NCBI RefSeq assembly: GCF_021647475.1 | Contig: NZ_JAKIUR010000008.1 | Coordinates: forward strand, 1-64,000 | Direction: 5' to 3' | DNA: 64,000 nucleotides | From: Lutibacter sp. | GTDB taxonomy: Bacteria > Bacteroidota > Bacteroidia > Flavobacteriales > Flavobacteriaceae | Shown: positions 45,601-52,582 of the stretch, one piece after another | Position numbering within the stretch: the stretch's first letter is position 1 | Layout of the letters: every line of letters starts with the position of its first letter | The notes under the pieces: model-generated | Told to the model about the DNA's origin: nothing | Databases searched by the model: none | The model's input: the letters and a program-made list of their open reading frames with translations, nothing else | Translations under genes and position numbers: made by a program

Positions 45601-45995
45601 GTTGTAACGGTAATAGATTTATTTTCAGTAAAACGTTTTGCAGTTTCTTTCATAACAGCAAACGTTTCTGGCATAATTTCTTCTAAAATAGTTTCAGAAA
45701 CTTCATAGGATTGATCTGTTAAAGCATCAATTTCATCATAAATTTCTTCTTTTCTATCAATGTTTGCAGTTTTAGCTTCTTCTTCTAAAGTATTAATTTT
45801 TTGTTTAAATTCACTAATTCCATCTGCTATTTTTTGTTTAAAATAAGCAGTTTTAGCTCTTAGTTCATCATTAGTTAAATTATTCATTTCCTGTTCAAAA
45901 GCTCTAACTTTTGCAACAATTGGTTGAAGAATTTTTAAATCTTTTTTCTTTTTATCTCCAACAAAAATTTTTAATACTGAATTTAATATACTCAT
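42654..45995 (-). CDS. secA: Preprotein translocase ATPase SecA
   Basis: Motor ATPase that drives proteins through SecYEG. At 1113 residues it is longer than E. coli SecA (901), as usual in Bacteroidota. Walker A is MMTGEGKTLVSTLPVYL, the DEAD-like motif is AIVDEVDSVLVDDARTPLII, and NBD2 has NMAGRGTDIKL and RQLRGRAGRQGDNGSSQFYV. An extra segment of about 170 residues lies in NBD1 (about 325-495). The zinc-binding CxCx8CH tail is absent; the end instead reads IGRNEHITIKNIMSGENKTL and IPLIQKGEWVLVDK. It is a single gene between a terminator and a repeat. Confidence 0.97.
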   Translation of the reverse strand: MSILNSVLKIFVGDKKKKDLKILQPIVAKVRAFEQEMNNLTNDELRAKTAYFKQKIADGISEFKQKINTLEEEAKTANIDRKEEIYDEIDALTDQSYEVSETILEEIMPETFAVMKETAKRFTENKSITVTTTAFDREISAIRNNVTLLNDDQTEWVNIWDAQGMEITWDMIHYDVQLIGGSVLHQGKIAEMMTGEGKTLVSTLPVYLNALTGNGVHVVTVNDYLAKRDAAWMGTMFEFHGLSVDCIDLHQPNSDERRKAYNSDITYGTNNEFGFDYLRDNMAHSPNDLVQRPHNYAIVDEVDSVLVDDARTPLIISGATANADRHEFNELKPSVDRIVNTQKNHLIGVLAEAKKLIQEGNTKEGGFLLLRVFRGLPKSKALIKYLSQEGIKHLLQKTENFYMQDNNREMPKIDNDLYFVIDEKNNSIELTDKGITFLSGDDTEDDFFILPDLSMEIHRIENESNSPDDIATKKEELYRDYSLKSERIHTMNQLLKAYTLFEKDVEYVIMEDKIKIVDEQTGRIMEGRRYSDGLHQAIEAKENVKIEDATQTYATVTLQNYFRMYRKLAGMTGTAVTEAGEFWEIYKLDVVEVPSNKPLIRDDREDLVFKTKREKYNAVINEIETLVNLGRPVLVGTTSVEISELLSRMLNIKKIQHNVLNAKLHKKEADIIAEAGKSGVVTIATNMAGRGTDIKLTDEVKKAGGLAIIGTERHDSRRVDRQLRGRAGRQGDNGSSQFYVSLEDNLMRLFGSERIAKMMDRMGLKEGEVIQHSMISKSIERAQRKVEENNFGVRKRLLEYDDVMNSQREVVYKRRRHALYGSRLKVDIVNMVYDTCNSLIRENKVTSDFKNFEYELIKFSTTTSPFTEEEFKTLSEQELTDQLFDVVYKHYKNKLERSAKMAFPVIKDVYENQGDKYERIVVPFTDGNKELKVITNLKEAYDSKGKELVTDFEKNITLAIIDDTWKDHLRQMDELKQSVQNATYEQKDPLLIYKFESFELFNGMLDTINKEVLSFLFKGELPSNNANQVSQAQERKRENVKLTKEDYSNLSENAQTNQTQQPQVVETIVRTERKIGRNEHITIKNIMSGENKTLKYKQAIPLIQKGEWVLVDK

Positions 45996-46116
45996 CTTTT
46001 TTTTTCAATGTTATGTTTTATTACTCAATTTTAATGAATAATGAATTTGTGTACGAATTTAATTTATTTTAACTGGATAAGTGTTAAAATTTTCTTCAAA
46101 AATATAGCTTTTTAAA

Positions 46117-46149
46117 CAAAAAAAAAGTCTCAAACGAGACTTTTTTAAT
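46117..46149. terminator. Intrinsic terminator after DUF2795 gene
   Basis: AAAAAAAGTCTC pairs with GAGACTTTTTTT around AAAC. It lies 12 nt past the stop of the minus-strand gene at 46162 and upstream of secA. Confidence 0.85.
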
Positions 46150-46161
46150 TTTTTAGGGTTA

Positions 46162-46383
46162 TTAATATTCATCCTCATTCCACAGGTAATCATCTTGGGA
46201 AGGATAATCAGGCCAAATTTCAAGGATAGATTCATAATTTTCGTCTTCATCTTCAATATCTTGTAAGTTTTCGACTACTTCTAATGGAGCTCCAGTTCTT
46301 ATTGCATAATCAATCAACTCATCTTTTTTTGCGGGCCACGGTGCATCTGATAAATAAGATGCTAATTCTAAAGTCCAATACAT
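46162..46383 (-). CDS. DUF2795-domain protein
   Basis: A small acidic soluble protein of 73 residues beginning MYWTLELASYLSDAPWPAKK and continuing DELIDYAIRTGAPLEVVENL. This is the DUF2795 helical core (a hydrophobic N-terminus followed by W-P-A-x-K). The tail is very acidic and aromatic (EIWPDYPSQDDYLWNEDEY). The function of the family is unknown. It has its own -7 box and terminator. A longer minus-strand frame overlapping its 3' end (46059-46256) is a shadow. Confidence 0.88.
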   Translation of the reverse strand: MYWTLELASYLSDAPWPAKKDELIDYAIRTGAPLEVVENLQDIEDEDENYESILEIWPDYPSQDDYLWNEDEY

Positions 46384-46407
46384 AATTTTATAGTATTATT
46401 TTTTTTG

Positions 46408-46437
46408 CAAAAATAAATTTTTTATACAATAAAACAA
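46408..46437 (-). promoter_or_regulatory. Putative promoter of DUF2795 gene
   Basis: The minus strand reads TTG (46437-46435), then 19 nt, then TATTTTTG (46415-46408), a full match to TTG-N19-TAnnTTTG. It ends 24 nt before the ATG at 46383. Confidence 0.5.
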
Positions 46438-46472
46438 GCTTTTTTATGATTTTAATTTTAAAAAAATAATTG

Positions 46473-47045
46473 CTAATATTTTTCAGGAATCCATTTAATT
46501 TCATCTACCTTAAAATAGCTTGAAAAATGGCGGGCTAAAGTAAATAGATAATCGGATAATCGATTTAAATAAATTACAATTAATTCATTAATAGTTGTTT
46601 TTTCATTTAATAGAGTGCAAATTCGTTCTGCTCTTCGGCAAACGGATCTTGCAATGTGGCAATATGAAACTACGGGATGACCTCCAGGGAGAATAAAATT
46701 GGTCATTGTCTCTAAATTTTTATTTAGATTATCCATTTCATTTTCAAGAAAAAGGATAGATTTAGTTGTGATTTTTGGAATGTTTAGCCGATCTTTTCCA
46801 GTTTTTAATTTTTCTTTGTTGGTTGGTGTTGCTAACATTGCACCTAATGTGAATAACTCCGTTTGAATTTTTAATAAAGTTGTTTTGGTATCATCATCAA
46901 TTTTTTGATCTTTTATTAAACCGATGAAGGAATTTAGTTCATCTACAGTGCCGTAAGCTTCAATTCTAATATGATGTTTAGGAACTCGTTCTCCTCCAAA
47001 CAATGAGGTTTTTCCTTTATCGCCAGTTTTTGTGTAAATTTTCAT
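46473..47045 (-). CDS. Cob(I)yrinic acid a,c-diamide adenosyltransferase, PduO type
   Basis: Transfers adenosyl from ATP to cob(I)alamin to make coenzyme B12. The 190 residues fit PduO-type enzymes. The ATP loop is at the start (KIYTKTGDKGKTSLFGGERV). Also visible are RIEAYGTVDELNSFIGLI, the trimer-interface FILPGGHPVVSYCHIARSV, CRRAERICTLL and the C-terminal LNRLSDYLFTLARHFS. There is no cobalamin riboswitch upstream. The methyltransferase gene at 47851-47075 lies directly upstream on the same strand with a 29-nt gap. Confidence 0.94.
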   Translation of the reverse strand: MKIYTKTGDKGKTSLFGGERVPKHHIRIEAYGTVDELNSFIGLIKDQKIDDDTKTTLLKIQTELFTLGAMLATPTNKEKLKTGKDRLNIPKITTKSILFLENEMDNLNKNLETMTNFILPGGHPVVSYCHIARSVCRRAERICTLLNEKTTINELIVIYLNRLSDYLFTLARHFSSYFKVDEIKWIPEKY

Positions 47046-47074
47046 AAGGTAAATTTAAATAAATATTACTGAAT

Positions 47075-47851
47075 TTAAATGCGAATGGTAAAATGTTGTT
47101 TAACTTGTTCTTTTCTGAAAAACACAATTCCCCAATAAAAAGTATCGATAGTTACCGTAACTTTAGGATGTTCCTTTATTTTATTCCAAGCTTGAAACAT
47201 TTCTTTAGATAAATGAATATCATCAAAAATAAAAACAGATTCATTTTTAACTGTTTTTAAACATTCATAAAAATAGTTTAAAGTGGCTTTTTTAGTGTGA
47301 TTGCCGTCAAAATATATCAAGCCAAAAGAATTTGAATCAATTAATTTAGGTAGCGTGTTTTCAAATTTACCTGTTATTACTTTTATGGTTGAAAATTTAA
47401 ACTTCTCAAAAAGTTGTTTTGCATAATTAGCCGTATTTGGACAACCTTCTAACGTTATAATTTTAGCTTTTGGATTTCCAATTTGCAATGCAGATGAGCT
47501 TAAACCGACTGATGTACCAATTTCTAAAATATATTTAGGCTTAAAATAAGCGACTAACCGAATTAATAAAAGTGCATTTTTTGTTTTTATTCCTGCAATT
47601 TTTGTGATATCACAAACTTTTCTTTTATTGGTTTTAAATATTTTAGAACCACTTCCAAAATCCTTTACATTAAGTATTGTTTTATCATTTAATAACCACT
47701 TTTTAACGTTGTAAAATTCATTTTTTTGCTCTAATTTAGTTTTACAATTAAAACATTTAGTAATTAAATTAAAAACAAAAGGGGAATGAACACCGTGCTT
47801 ATTAGTAGATTTGAATAAAAAAAGAATATATCGTTTAATTTTAAACCACAT
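47075..47851 (-). CDS. Class I SAM-dependent (O-)methyltransferase
   Basis: A cytoplasmic protein of 258 residues. The SAM-binding motif I is YILEIGTSVGLSSSALQIG, motif II is KIITLEGCPNTANYAKQLF, and the acidic motif is FGLIYFDGNHTKKATLNYFY, followed by ESVFIFDDIHLS. The arrangement matches the Methyltransf_24 / O-methyltransferase group. The N-terminal part (HGVHSPFVFNLITKCF) is a signature of the Bacteroidota branch of this family. The substrate is unknown. It is divergent from the Wza gene, sharing an 88-nt promoter region. Confidence 0.88.
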   Translation of the reverse strand: MWFKIKRYILFLFKSTNKHGVHSPFVFNLITKCFNCKTKLEQKNEFYNVKKWLLNDKTILNVKDFGSGSKIFKTNKRKVCDITKIAGIKTKNALLLIRLVAYFKPKYILEIGTSVGLSSSALQIGNPKAKIITLEGCPNTANYAKQLFEKFKFSTIKVITGKFENTLPKLIDSNSFGLIYFDGNHTKKATLNYFYECLKTVKNESVFIFDDIHLSKEMFQAWNKIKEHPKVTVTIDTFYWGIVFFRKEQVKQHFTIRI

Positions 47852-47910
47852 TATTAGTACATTTAAATGCGAAATTAAAAGAAAAATTATTTTAATAGGT
47901 CATTTAAAAT

Positions 47911-47918
47911 TATATTTG
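47911..47918 (+). promoter_or_regulatory. Putative -7 box for wza-wzc operon
   Basis: TATATTTG matches TAnnTTTG and ends 21 nt before ATG 47940. Confidence 0.42.
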
Positions 47919-47939
47919 CCTTAGCTTCAATAAAATTTT

Positions 47940-48722
47940 ATGAATAGATATTTTGTTTACCTTTTAGTTATAAGTTTGTTTTCCTCTTGTGTTACTACAA
48001 AACAAATGACTTATTATCAAGGAGATCCAGTAAAAAAATCAGAACTTTATAAGTTAAATAATGCACCTTATCGGTTACAGGTTAATGATATTTTATATAT
48101 CGATATAAAAGCTGATAATCCTAAAATTGTTTCTATGTTTAAAAATGTTGAAAGCAATTCTGGAAGTGCAGCTAATGTGGGAGGTAATTTATATTTTAAA
48201 GGCTATACTATTGATAGACATGGAAATATTAGAATTCCTTACATTGGAGAAATTAATGTTTTAGGATATACAACGAAAGAAGTTCGTGAAAAAATTGAAA
48301 TGGAATTGGGTAAATTTTTTAAAAATCCAGCACAAATTTTTGTAACCGTAAAATTAACAGGAATTAAATTTGTAGTAACAGGTGAAGTTAATTCTCCAGG
48401 AACTTTAAATTTAGCTCAAAATGAAGTTTCTATTATAGATGCTATTGCAAATGCTGGAGAAATAACGCAATTTGGTAATAGAAAAGATGTAATTATTATT
48501 AGAAAAACCATTGATGGTGTAAAAAAATATCATTTAGATTTAACAAATATTGATGTATTTAACTCAAAACATTTTTATATACAACCTAATGATATTGTGT
48601 ATGTAGCTCCATTAAAACAAAAATCTTGGGGAACAGGTACTACTGGACTTCAATCATTTTCAACGGTAGTTACCGTATTGTCTTTTTTAGTAAGTTCGGT
48701 TTTATTAGTTAAAAACTTATAG
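47940..48722 (+). CDS. Polysaccharide export outer-membrane lipoprotein, Wza type
   Basis: Outer-membrane part of a capsule or exopolysaccharide exporter, 260 residues. It has a lipoprotein signal with Cys at about 17 (ISLFSSCVTTKQ). The Poly_export domain is at about 40-140 (YRLQVNDILYIDIKADNPKI, YTIDRHGNIRIPYIGEINVL). One SLBB domain follows (VVTGEVNSPGTLNLAQNEVS). A C-terminal hydrophobic segment (TVVTVLSFLVSSVLLVKNL) may be the membrane-crossing helix. It precedes the Wzc-type kinase by 6 nt. No glycosyltransferase or Wzx/Wzy gene is in the window. Confidence 0.93.
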   Translation: MNRYFVYLLVISLFSSCVTTKQMTYYQGDPVKKSELYKLNNAPYRLQVNDILYIDIKADNPKIVSMFKNVESNSGSAANVGGNLYFKGYTIDRHGNIRIPYIGEINVLGYTTKEVREKIEMELGKFFKNPAQIFVTVKLTGIKFVVTGEVNSPGTLNLAQNEVSIIDAIANAGEITQFGNRKDVIIIRKTIDGVKKYHLDLTNIDVFNSKHFYIQPNDIVYVAPLKQKSWGTGTTGLQSFSTVVTVLSFLVSSVLLVKNL

Positions 48723-48728
48723 TGGTTT

Positions 48729-51188
48729 ATGATGGATAAGCAATTTAATTTTTCCGAAAAAGCAAACGAACAAATTACAGATATTAAAGACTATTTATTT
48801 AGAATATTAGCTAATTGGAAATGGTTTGTATTAGCAATAATAATTGCATTAGCAATTGCTTACTTCTTTAATATTTCAACTCAAAAAATTTATGGTTTAA
48901 AAACAACAATTGCAGTAAAAGAAAAACAAAATCCGCTATTTGCTACAGGTACAAATATTGCATTTAATTGGGGAGGAGTTAGTGATAAAGTTGAAAGTAT
49001 TAGAAAAACATTTACATCAAGATCACATAATGAAAAAGTGGTGAAAGAACTTAAATTTTATATTGATTATTTTGTAGATGGGAAATTTAGAAAGGAAGAT
49101 GTTTATGGTAAAAATCCGTTTAAAATTAAATTACAACCTAATCAATATCAGTTATTAGATAATTTTATAAAAATAACTTTTCAGGATAACAATAATTTTA
49201 CAGTTTCTGTTGATTTTAATGAAGATTCTAAGTATAAATTAATGAATTACAACAATGAAACTACTAAAAATTTTATCCCAAAAACATATAGTTTTAGTAA
49301 AAAATATTCTTTTAATGAATATATAAATGAACCTTTTTTAAAAGGAGAACTAATAAAGAAAGACAGCACCAGTAATTTAACGGGAAAAACCTATTATATT
49401 CAATTAAAATCTATAAATGAAGTTACTAACGAATATAGAAATATTAGAGCAAAAGGTTTATCAGGAACTTCCTTAATTGAAGTTTCATTAACTGGAGCTA
49501 ATAAATATAAATTGGTAGATTTTTTAAACAAAACGGTAGAAGTTTTGGCAAAAGATCAACTTGCAGAAAAAACAGATTATGCACGTAGCACCAAAAAATT
49601 TATTGACGAACAATTTAAAAACACTTCAGATAGCTTAAAATTAATTGAAGATAATATAGGTAAATTTAAAAAGAAAAATGCCATTTATGATTTATCAGCA
49701 CAAGGTGTTGAAATATTTTCACAAACTACAGGTTTAGATAAAGTTCAAAAAGAACTTACCGATAAAATTGCCTATTTAAAAAATTTAGAAAACTACATTA
49801 AAACACATACCAATTATGCTAAAATTCCGGCACCTGCAATAATTAATGTAGATGATGCTTCTATTGCTGGAATGGTAGGTAAATTAACAGAATTATCAGT
49901 AAAAAAAGAACAATTAGCTAATGAAGTTACAGCAAATCATCCTTCTTTAAAATTAGCAACACAAGAAATTGAAACCACAAGAAAGGTATTATTAGAAAAT
50001 ATTTCATCCTTAATTAATGCTATTGAGGTGAGTTTAGATAATAGCAAAAAAAGATTGAGTTCTTATAATTACAAGTTAAATAAATTACCAAATAAAGAGC
50101 AAAAACTTTTAAATTATCAACGGCAATATAGCTTAACGGAATCTAATGTAGTTTTTTTAATGCAAAAAAGATATGAAGCAGCCATTGCCATTGCTGCAAG
50201 TGTATCGGATATTACAGTTTTAGATTCCGCAAAAGATACAGGTCAAGGAGCTATTTTACCAAGAACTTCTTTTAATTATATGATTGCACTTTTATTAGGT
50301 ATTATTTTACCTTTATTTGTAATTATAGCACTTGAAGTTTTTGACAATAAAATTAATACAGTAGAAGATATTGAGCGTATTTCACCAATTCCAATTTTAG
50401 GAGTATTAGGTAAAAATTTAGCTGAAAATAATTTAGCCGTTTTTTTAAAACCAAAATCTACCGTAGCAGAATCTTTTAGGTCGTTACGTTCAAATATTCA
50501 ATTTTTAATTTCAAGAGAATTAAAAGATAAGCCTAAAACTATTTTAGTTACATCATCGGTTAGTGGAGAAGGTAAAACGTTTGTTTCTATAAATATGGCA
50601 ACAGTATTTGCATTAGGAGGGAAAAAAACAATATTAGTTGGTTTAGATTTACGTAAACCTAAAATATTTGGTGATTTTGAAATTACTAATAAAAAAGGAG
50701 TTGTTAATTTTTTAATTGATGATGCTGATTTATCTTCAATCATTCATAAATCTAAAATTCCTAATTTAGATGTAATTACATCTGGTCCCGTTCCTCCAAA
50801 TCCATCAGAACTATTAATTAACTCTAGCATGGATGAGATGATTAATAAATTAAAAGAAGATTATGAATATATAATTCTCGATACTCCGCCAATTGGCTTA
50901 GTTAGTGATGCTATTGAATTATTGAAATACGCAGATACTACTATGTATGTTGCCAGGCATGGTTATTCTCAAAAAGGGATGTTAAAAATGATTAATGAAA
51001 AATATTTGAAAGAAGAAATTTCAAACATTAGCATTATTTTAAATGACTTTAAAGTAAAAGCCAAATACAGATATTCTTATGGATATTCTTATGGTTATGG
51101 ATACGGTTATGGTAAATATTCTAATGGATACCATGAAAATGAAAAGAAATCATTTTTTAAAAAATGGTTTAAAAAGAAAAACAGCTAA
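48729..51188 (+). CDS. Wzc/GumC-type polysaccharide co-polymerase and tyrosine autokinase
   Basis: Inner-membrane chain-length regulator fused to a BY-kinase, 819 residues. The Wzz domain begins with a membrane segment at about 33-50. A long periplasmic coiled region with GNVR-like features follows to about 510, and the second membrane segment is at about 525-545. The kinase has Walker A (TSSVSGEGKTFVSINMATVF), Walker A' (TILVGLDLRKPKIFGD) and Walker B (YEYIILDTPPIGLVSDA). The tail holds ten tyrosines within about 25 residues (KYRYSYGYSYGYGYGYGKYS), the autophosphorylation cluster. It forms an export pair with the preceding lipoprotein gene. Confidence 0.95.
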   Translation: MMDKQFNFSEKANEQITDIKDYLFRILANWKWFVLAIIIALAIAYFFNISTQKIYGLKTTIAVKEKQNPLFATGTNIAFNWGGVSDKVESIRKTFTSRSHNEKVVKELKFYIDYFVDGKFRKEDVYGKNPFKIKLQPNQYQLLDNFIKITFQDNNNFTVSVDFNEDSKYKLMNYNNETTKNFIPKTYSFSKKYSFNEYINEPFLKGELIKKDSTSNLTGKTYYIQLKSINEVTNEYRNIRAKGLSGTSLIEVSLTGANKYKLVDFLNKTVEVLAKDQLAEKTDYARSTKKFIDEQFKNTSDSLKLIEDNIGKFKKKNAIYDLSAQGVEIFSQTTGLDKVQKELTDKIAYLKNLENYIKTHTNYAKIPAPAIINVDDASIAGMVGKLTELSVKKEQLANEVTANHPSLKLATQEIETTRKVLLENISSLINAIEVSLDNSKKRLSSYNYKLNKLPNKEQKLLNYQRQYSLTESNVVFLMQKRYEAAIAIAASVSDITVLDSAKDTGQGAILPRTSFNYMIALLLGIILPLFVIIALEVFDNKINTVEDIERISPIPILGVLGKNLAENNLAVFLKPKSTVAESFRSLRSNIQFLISRELKDKPKTILVTSSVSGEGKTFVSINMATVFALGGKKTILVGLDLRKPKIFGDFEITNKKGVVNFLIDDADLSSIIHKSKIPNLDVITSGPVPPNPSELLINSSMDEMINKLKEDYEYIILDTPPIGLVSDAIELLKYADTTMYVARHGYSQKGMLKMINEKYLKEEISNISIILNDFKVKAKYRYSYGYSYGYGYGYGKYSNGYHENEKKSFFKKWFKKKNS

Positions 51189-51191
51189 CTA

Positions 51192-52427
51192 TTAAATTTC
51201 TTTTCCTTCAATAAACACTTTATCAATAAAATTGTTTCCAAAAGAATATGGTAAAAAACTATAACTAGGTATAGATTGTGTAATAATAAAATTAGCCTTT
51301 TTACCTTTGCAGATACTTCCATGAGTTTTTTCAATTCCCATGGCATAAGCTCCATTTATAGTAGCAGCATTTATAGCTTCTTCAGGAATCATTTTCATTT
51401 TTATACAGGCAGTAGAAATCACAAAATTCATATTTCCAGATGGAGTAGAGCCAGGATTGTAATCTGTGGCAAGTGCTAATGGTAAACCAGCATCTATTAT
51501 TTTACGTGCAGGAGTGTATGGAATACTTAAAAAATAAGAACAAGATGGTAATGCAACAGGCATTGTTTTAGAGTTTTTTAAAGCCTCAATATCTTCATCT
51601 CTCATTTCTTCTAAATGATCAACAGAAAGTGCATTAAATTTCACTCCAGCTTGTATTCCGCCAATCGCAGTAAACTGGTTTACATGTATTTTTGGTTTTA
51701 AGTTATATTTTGAAGCAGCTTCTAAAATTTTAACGGTATCAGCAACAGAAAAATATCCAGTTTCACAAAATACATCTATAAATTCAGCTAAATTTTCTTT
51801 TGCTACTTCTGGCAAAATTTCATTAATAACCATATTTATAAAACCACTTTTGTTATTTTTAAATGCTTTTGGTAAAGCATGTGCAGCCAAAAAAGTTGCT
51901 TTTATAGTAATAGGGAAATTTTCATTTAATTTTTTTATTACGTTAAGCATTTTTAATTCAGCTTCTTTAGTAAGTCCGTAACCAGATTTTATTTCAACAG
52001 CACCTGTGCCCATTTTCATAATTTCTTTAATACGGATTGCCGATTGCTCATATAAATCATTTTCAGAAGTATTTTGAAGATTTCTAGCTGAATTTAAAAT
52101 CCCGCCACCATTTTTGGCTATTTCTTCATAAGTTAAACCATTTATTCTATCCACAAATTCTTGTTCTCTATTTCCAGCATAAACTATGTGTGTGTGACTA
52201 TCACACCAAGTTGGCAAAATCATCTTTCCTGTTACATCAATAATCTTATCAATATTTAATTTCGGAATTTTAGCCATTTCACCAAAATCTTTAATGATAT
52301 TGTTTTCAATAAGTAGGTATGCATTTTTAATAGTAGGAAGCACTTTCATTTGTTTTCCAATAATCATTTGTTTTGGAAAATCTTCAACTTGTATTAACTC
52401 TTTTATATTTGTAAATAAAACTTTCAT
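51192..52427 (-). CDS. hutI: Imidazolonepropionase
   Basis: Hydrolyses imidazolone-5-propionate to N-formimino-glutamate in histidine degradation. It is an amidohydrolase of 411 residues. The metal site HxH is in WCDSHTHIVYAGNREQEFVD. Further motifs are GTGAVEIKSGYGLTKEAEL, FLAAHALPKAFK, KIHVNQFTAIGGIQAG, ALSVDHLEEM and the substrate loop LATDYNPGSTPSGNMNFVIS. All metal ligands appear present. hutH, hutU and hutG are not neighbours. It is convergent with the Wzc gene, with only 3 nt between stops and no terminator seen. Confidence 0.95.
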   Translation of the reverse strand: MKVLFTNIKELIQVEDFPKQMIIGKQMKVLPTIKNAYLLIENNIIKDFGEMAKIPKLNIDKIIDVTGKMILPTWCDSHTHIVYAGNREQEFVDRINGLTYEEIAKNGGGILNSARNLQNTSENDLYEQSAIRIKEIMKMGTGAVEIKSGYGLTKEAELKMLNVIKKLNENFPITIKATFLAAHALPKAFKNNKSGFINMVINEILPEVAKENLAEFIDVFCETGYFSVADTVKILEAASKYNLKPKIHVNQFTAIGGIQAGVKFNALSVDHLEEMRDEDIEALKNSKTMPVALPSCSYFLSIPYTPARKIIDAGLPLALATDYNPGSTPSGNMNFVISTACIKMKMIPEEAINAATINGAYAMGIEKTHGSICKGKKANFIITQSIPSYSFLPYSFGNNFIDKVFIEGKEI

Positions 52428-52448
52428 TTTGCACTTGAATTATCTATT

Positions 52449-52456
52449 CAAATATA
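52449..52456 (-). promoter_or_regulatory. Putative -7 box for hutI
   Basis: The minus strand reads TATATTTG, ending 21 nt before the ATG at 52427. Confidence 0.42.
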
Positions 52457-52559
52457 CAGTTAATTTCTTAAGATTTTACGGTATAAAAACTATAACGATT
52501 TCGTGATAATAGTTACTATTTTTTGAATGATTTCTTAAGGTTTTCATGCAATATTGAAT

Positions 52560-52567
52560 TACCTTTG
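52560..52567 (+). promoter_or_regulatory. Putative -7 box for pta-ackA
   Basis: TACCTTTG matches TAnnTTTG and ends 15 nt before ATG 52583. Confidence 0.42.
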
Positions 52568-52582
52568 TAAAAAATTAAAAAA

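Noticed and set aside
46059..46256. 65-codon minus-strand frame overlapping the DUF2795 gene
   Set aside because: It overlaps a recognised gene in another frame and runs through that gene's terminator.
47046..47074. Cobalamin riboswitch upstream of the adenosyltransferase
   Set aside because: Only 29 nt separate it from the upstream gene, so there is no room for one.
47075..51188. Complete capsule locus
   Set aside because: Only the Wza- and Wzc-type genes are present; the methyltransferase is divergent and no glycosyltransferase, flippase or polymerase is in the window.
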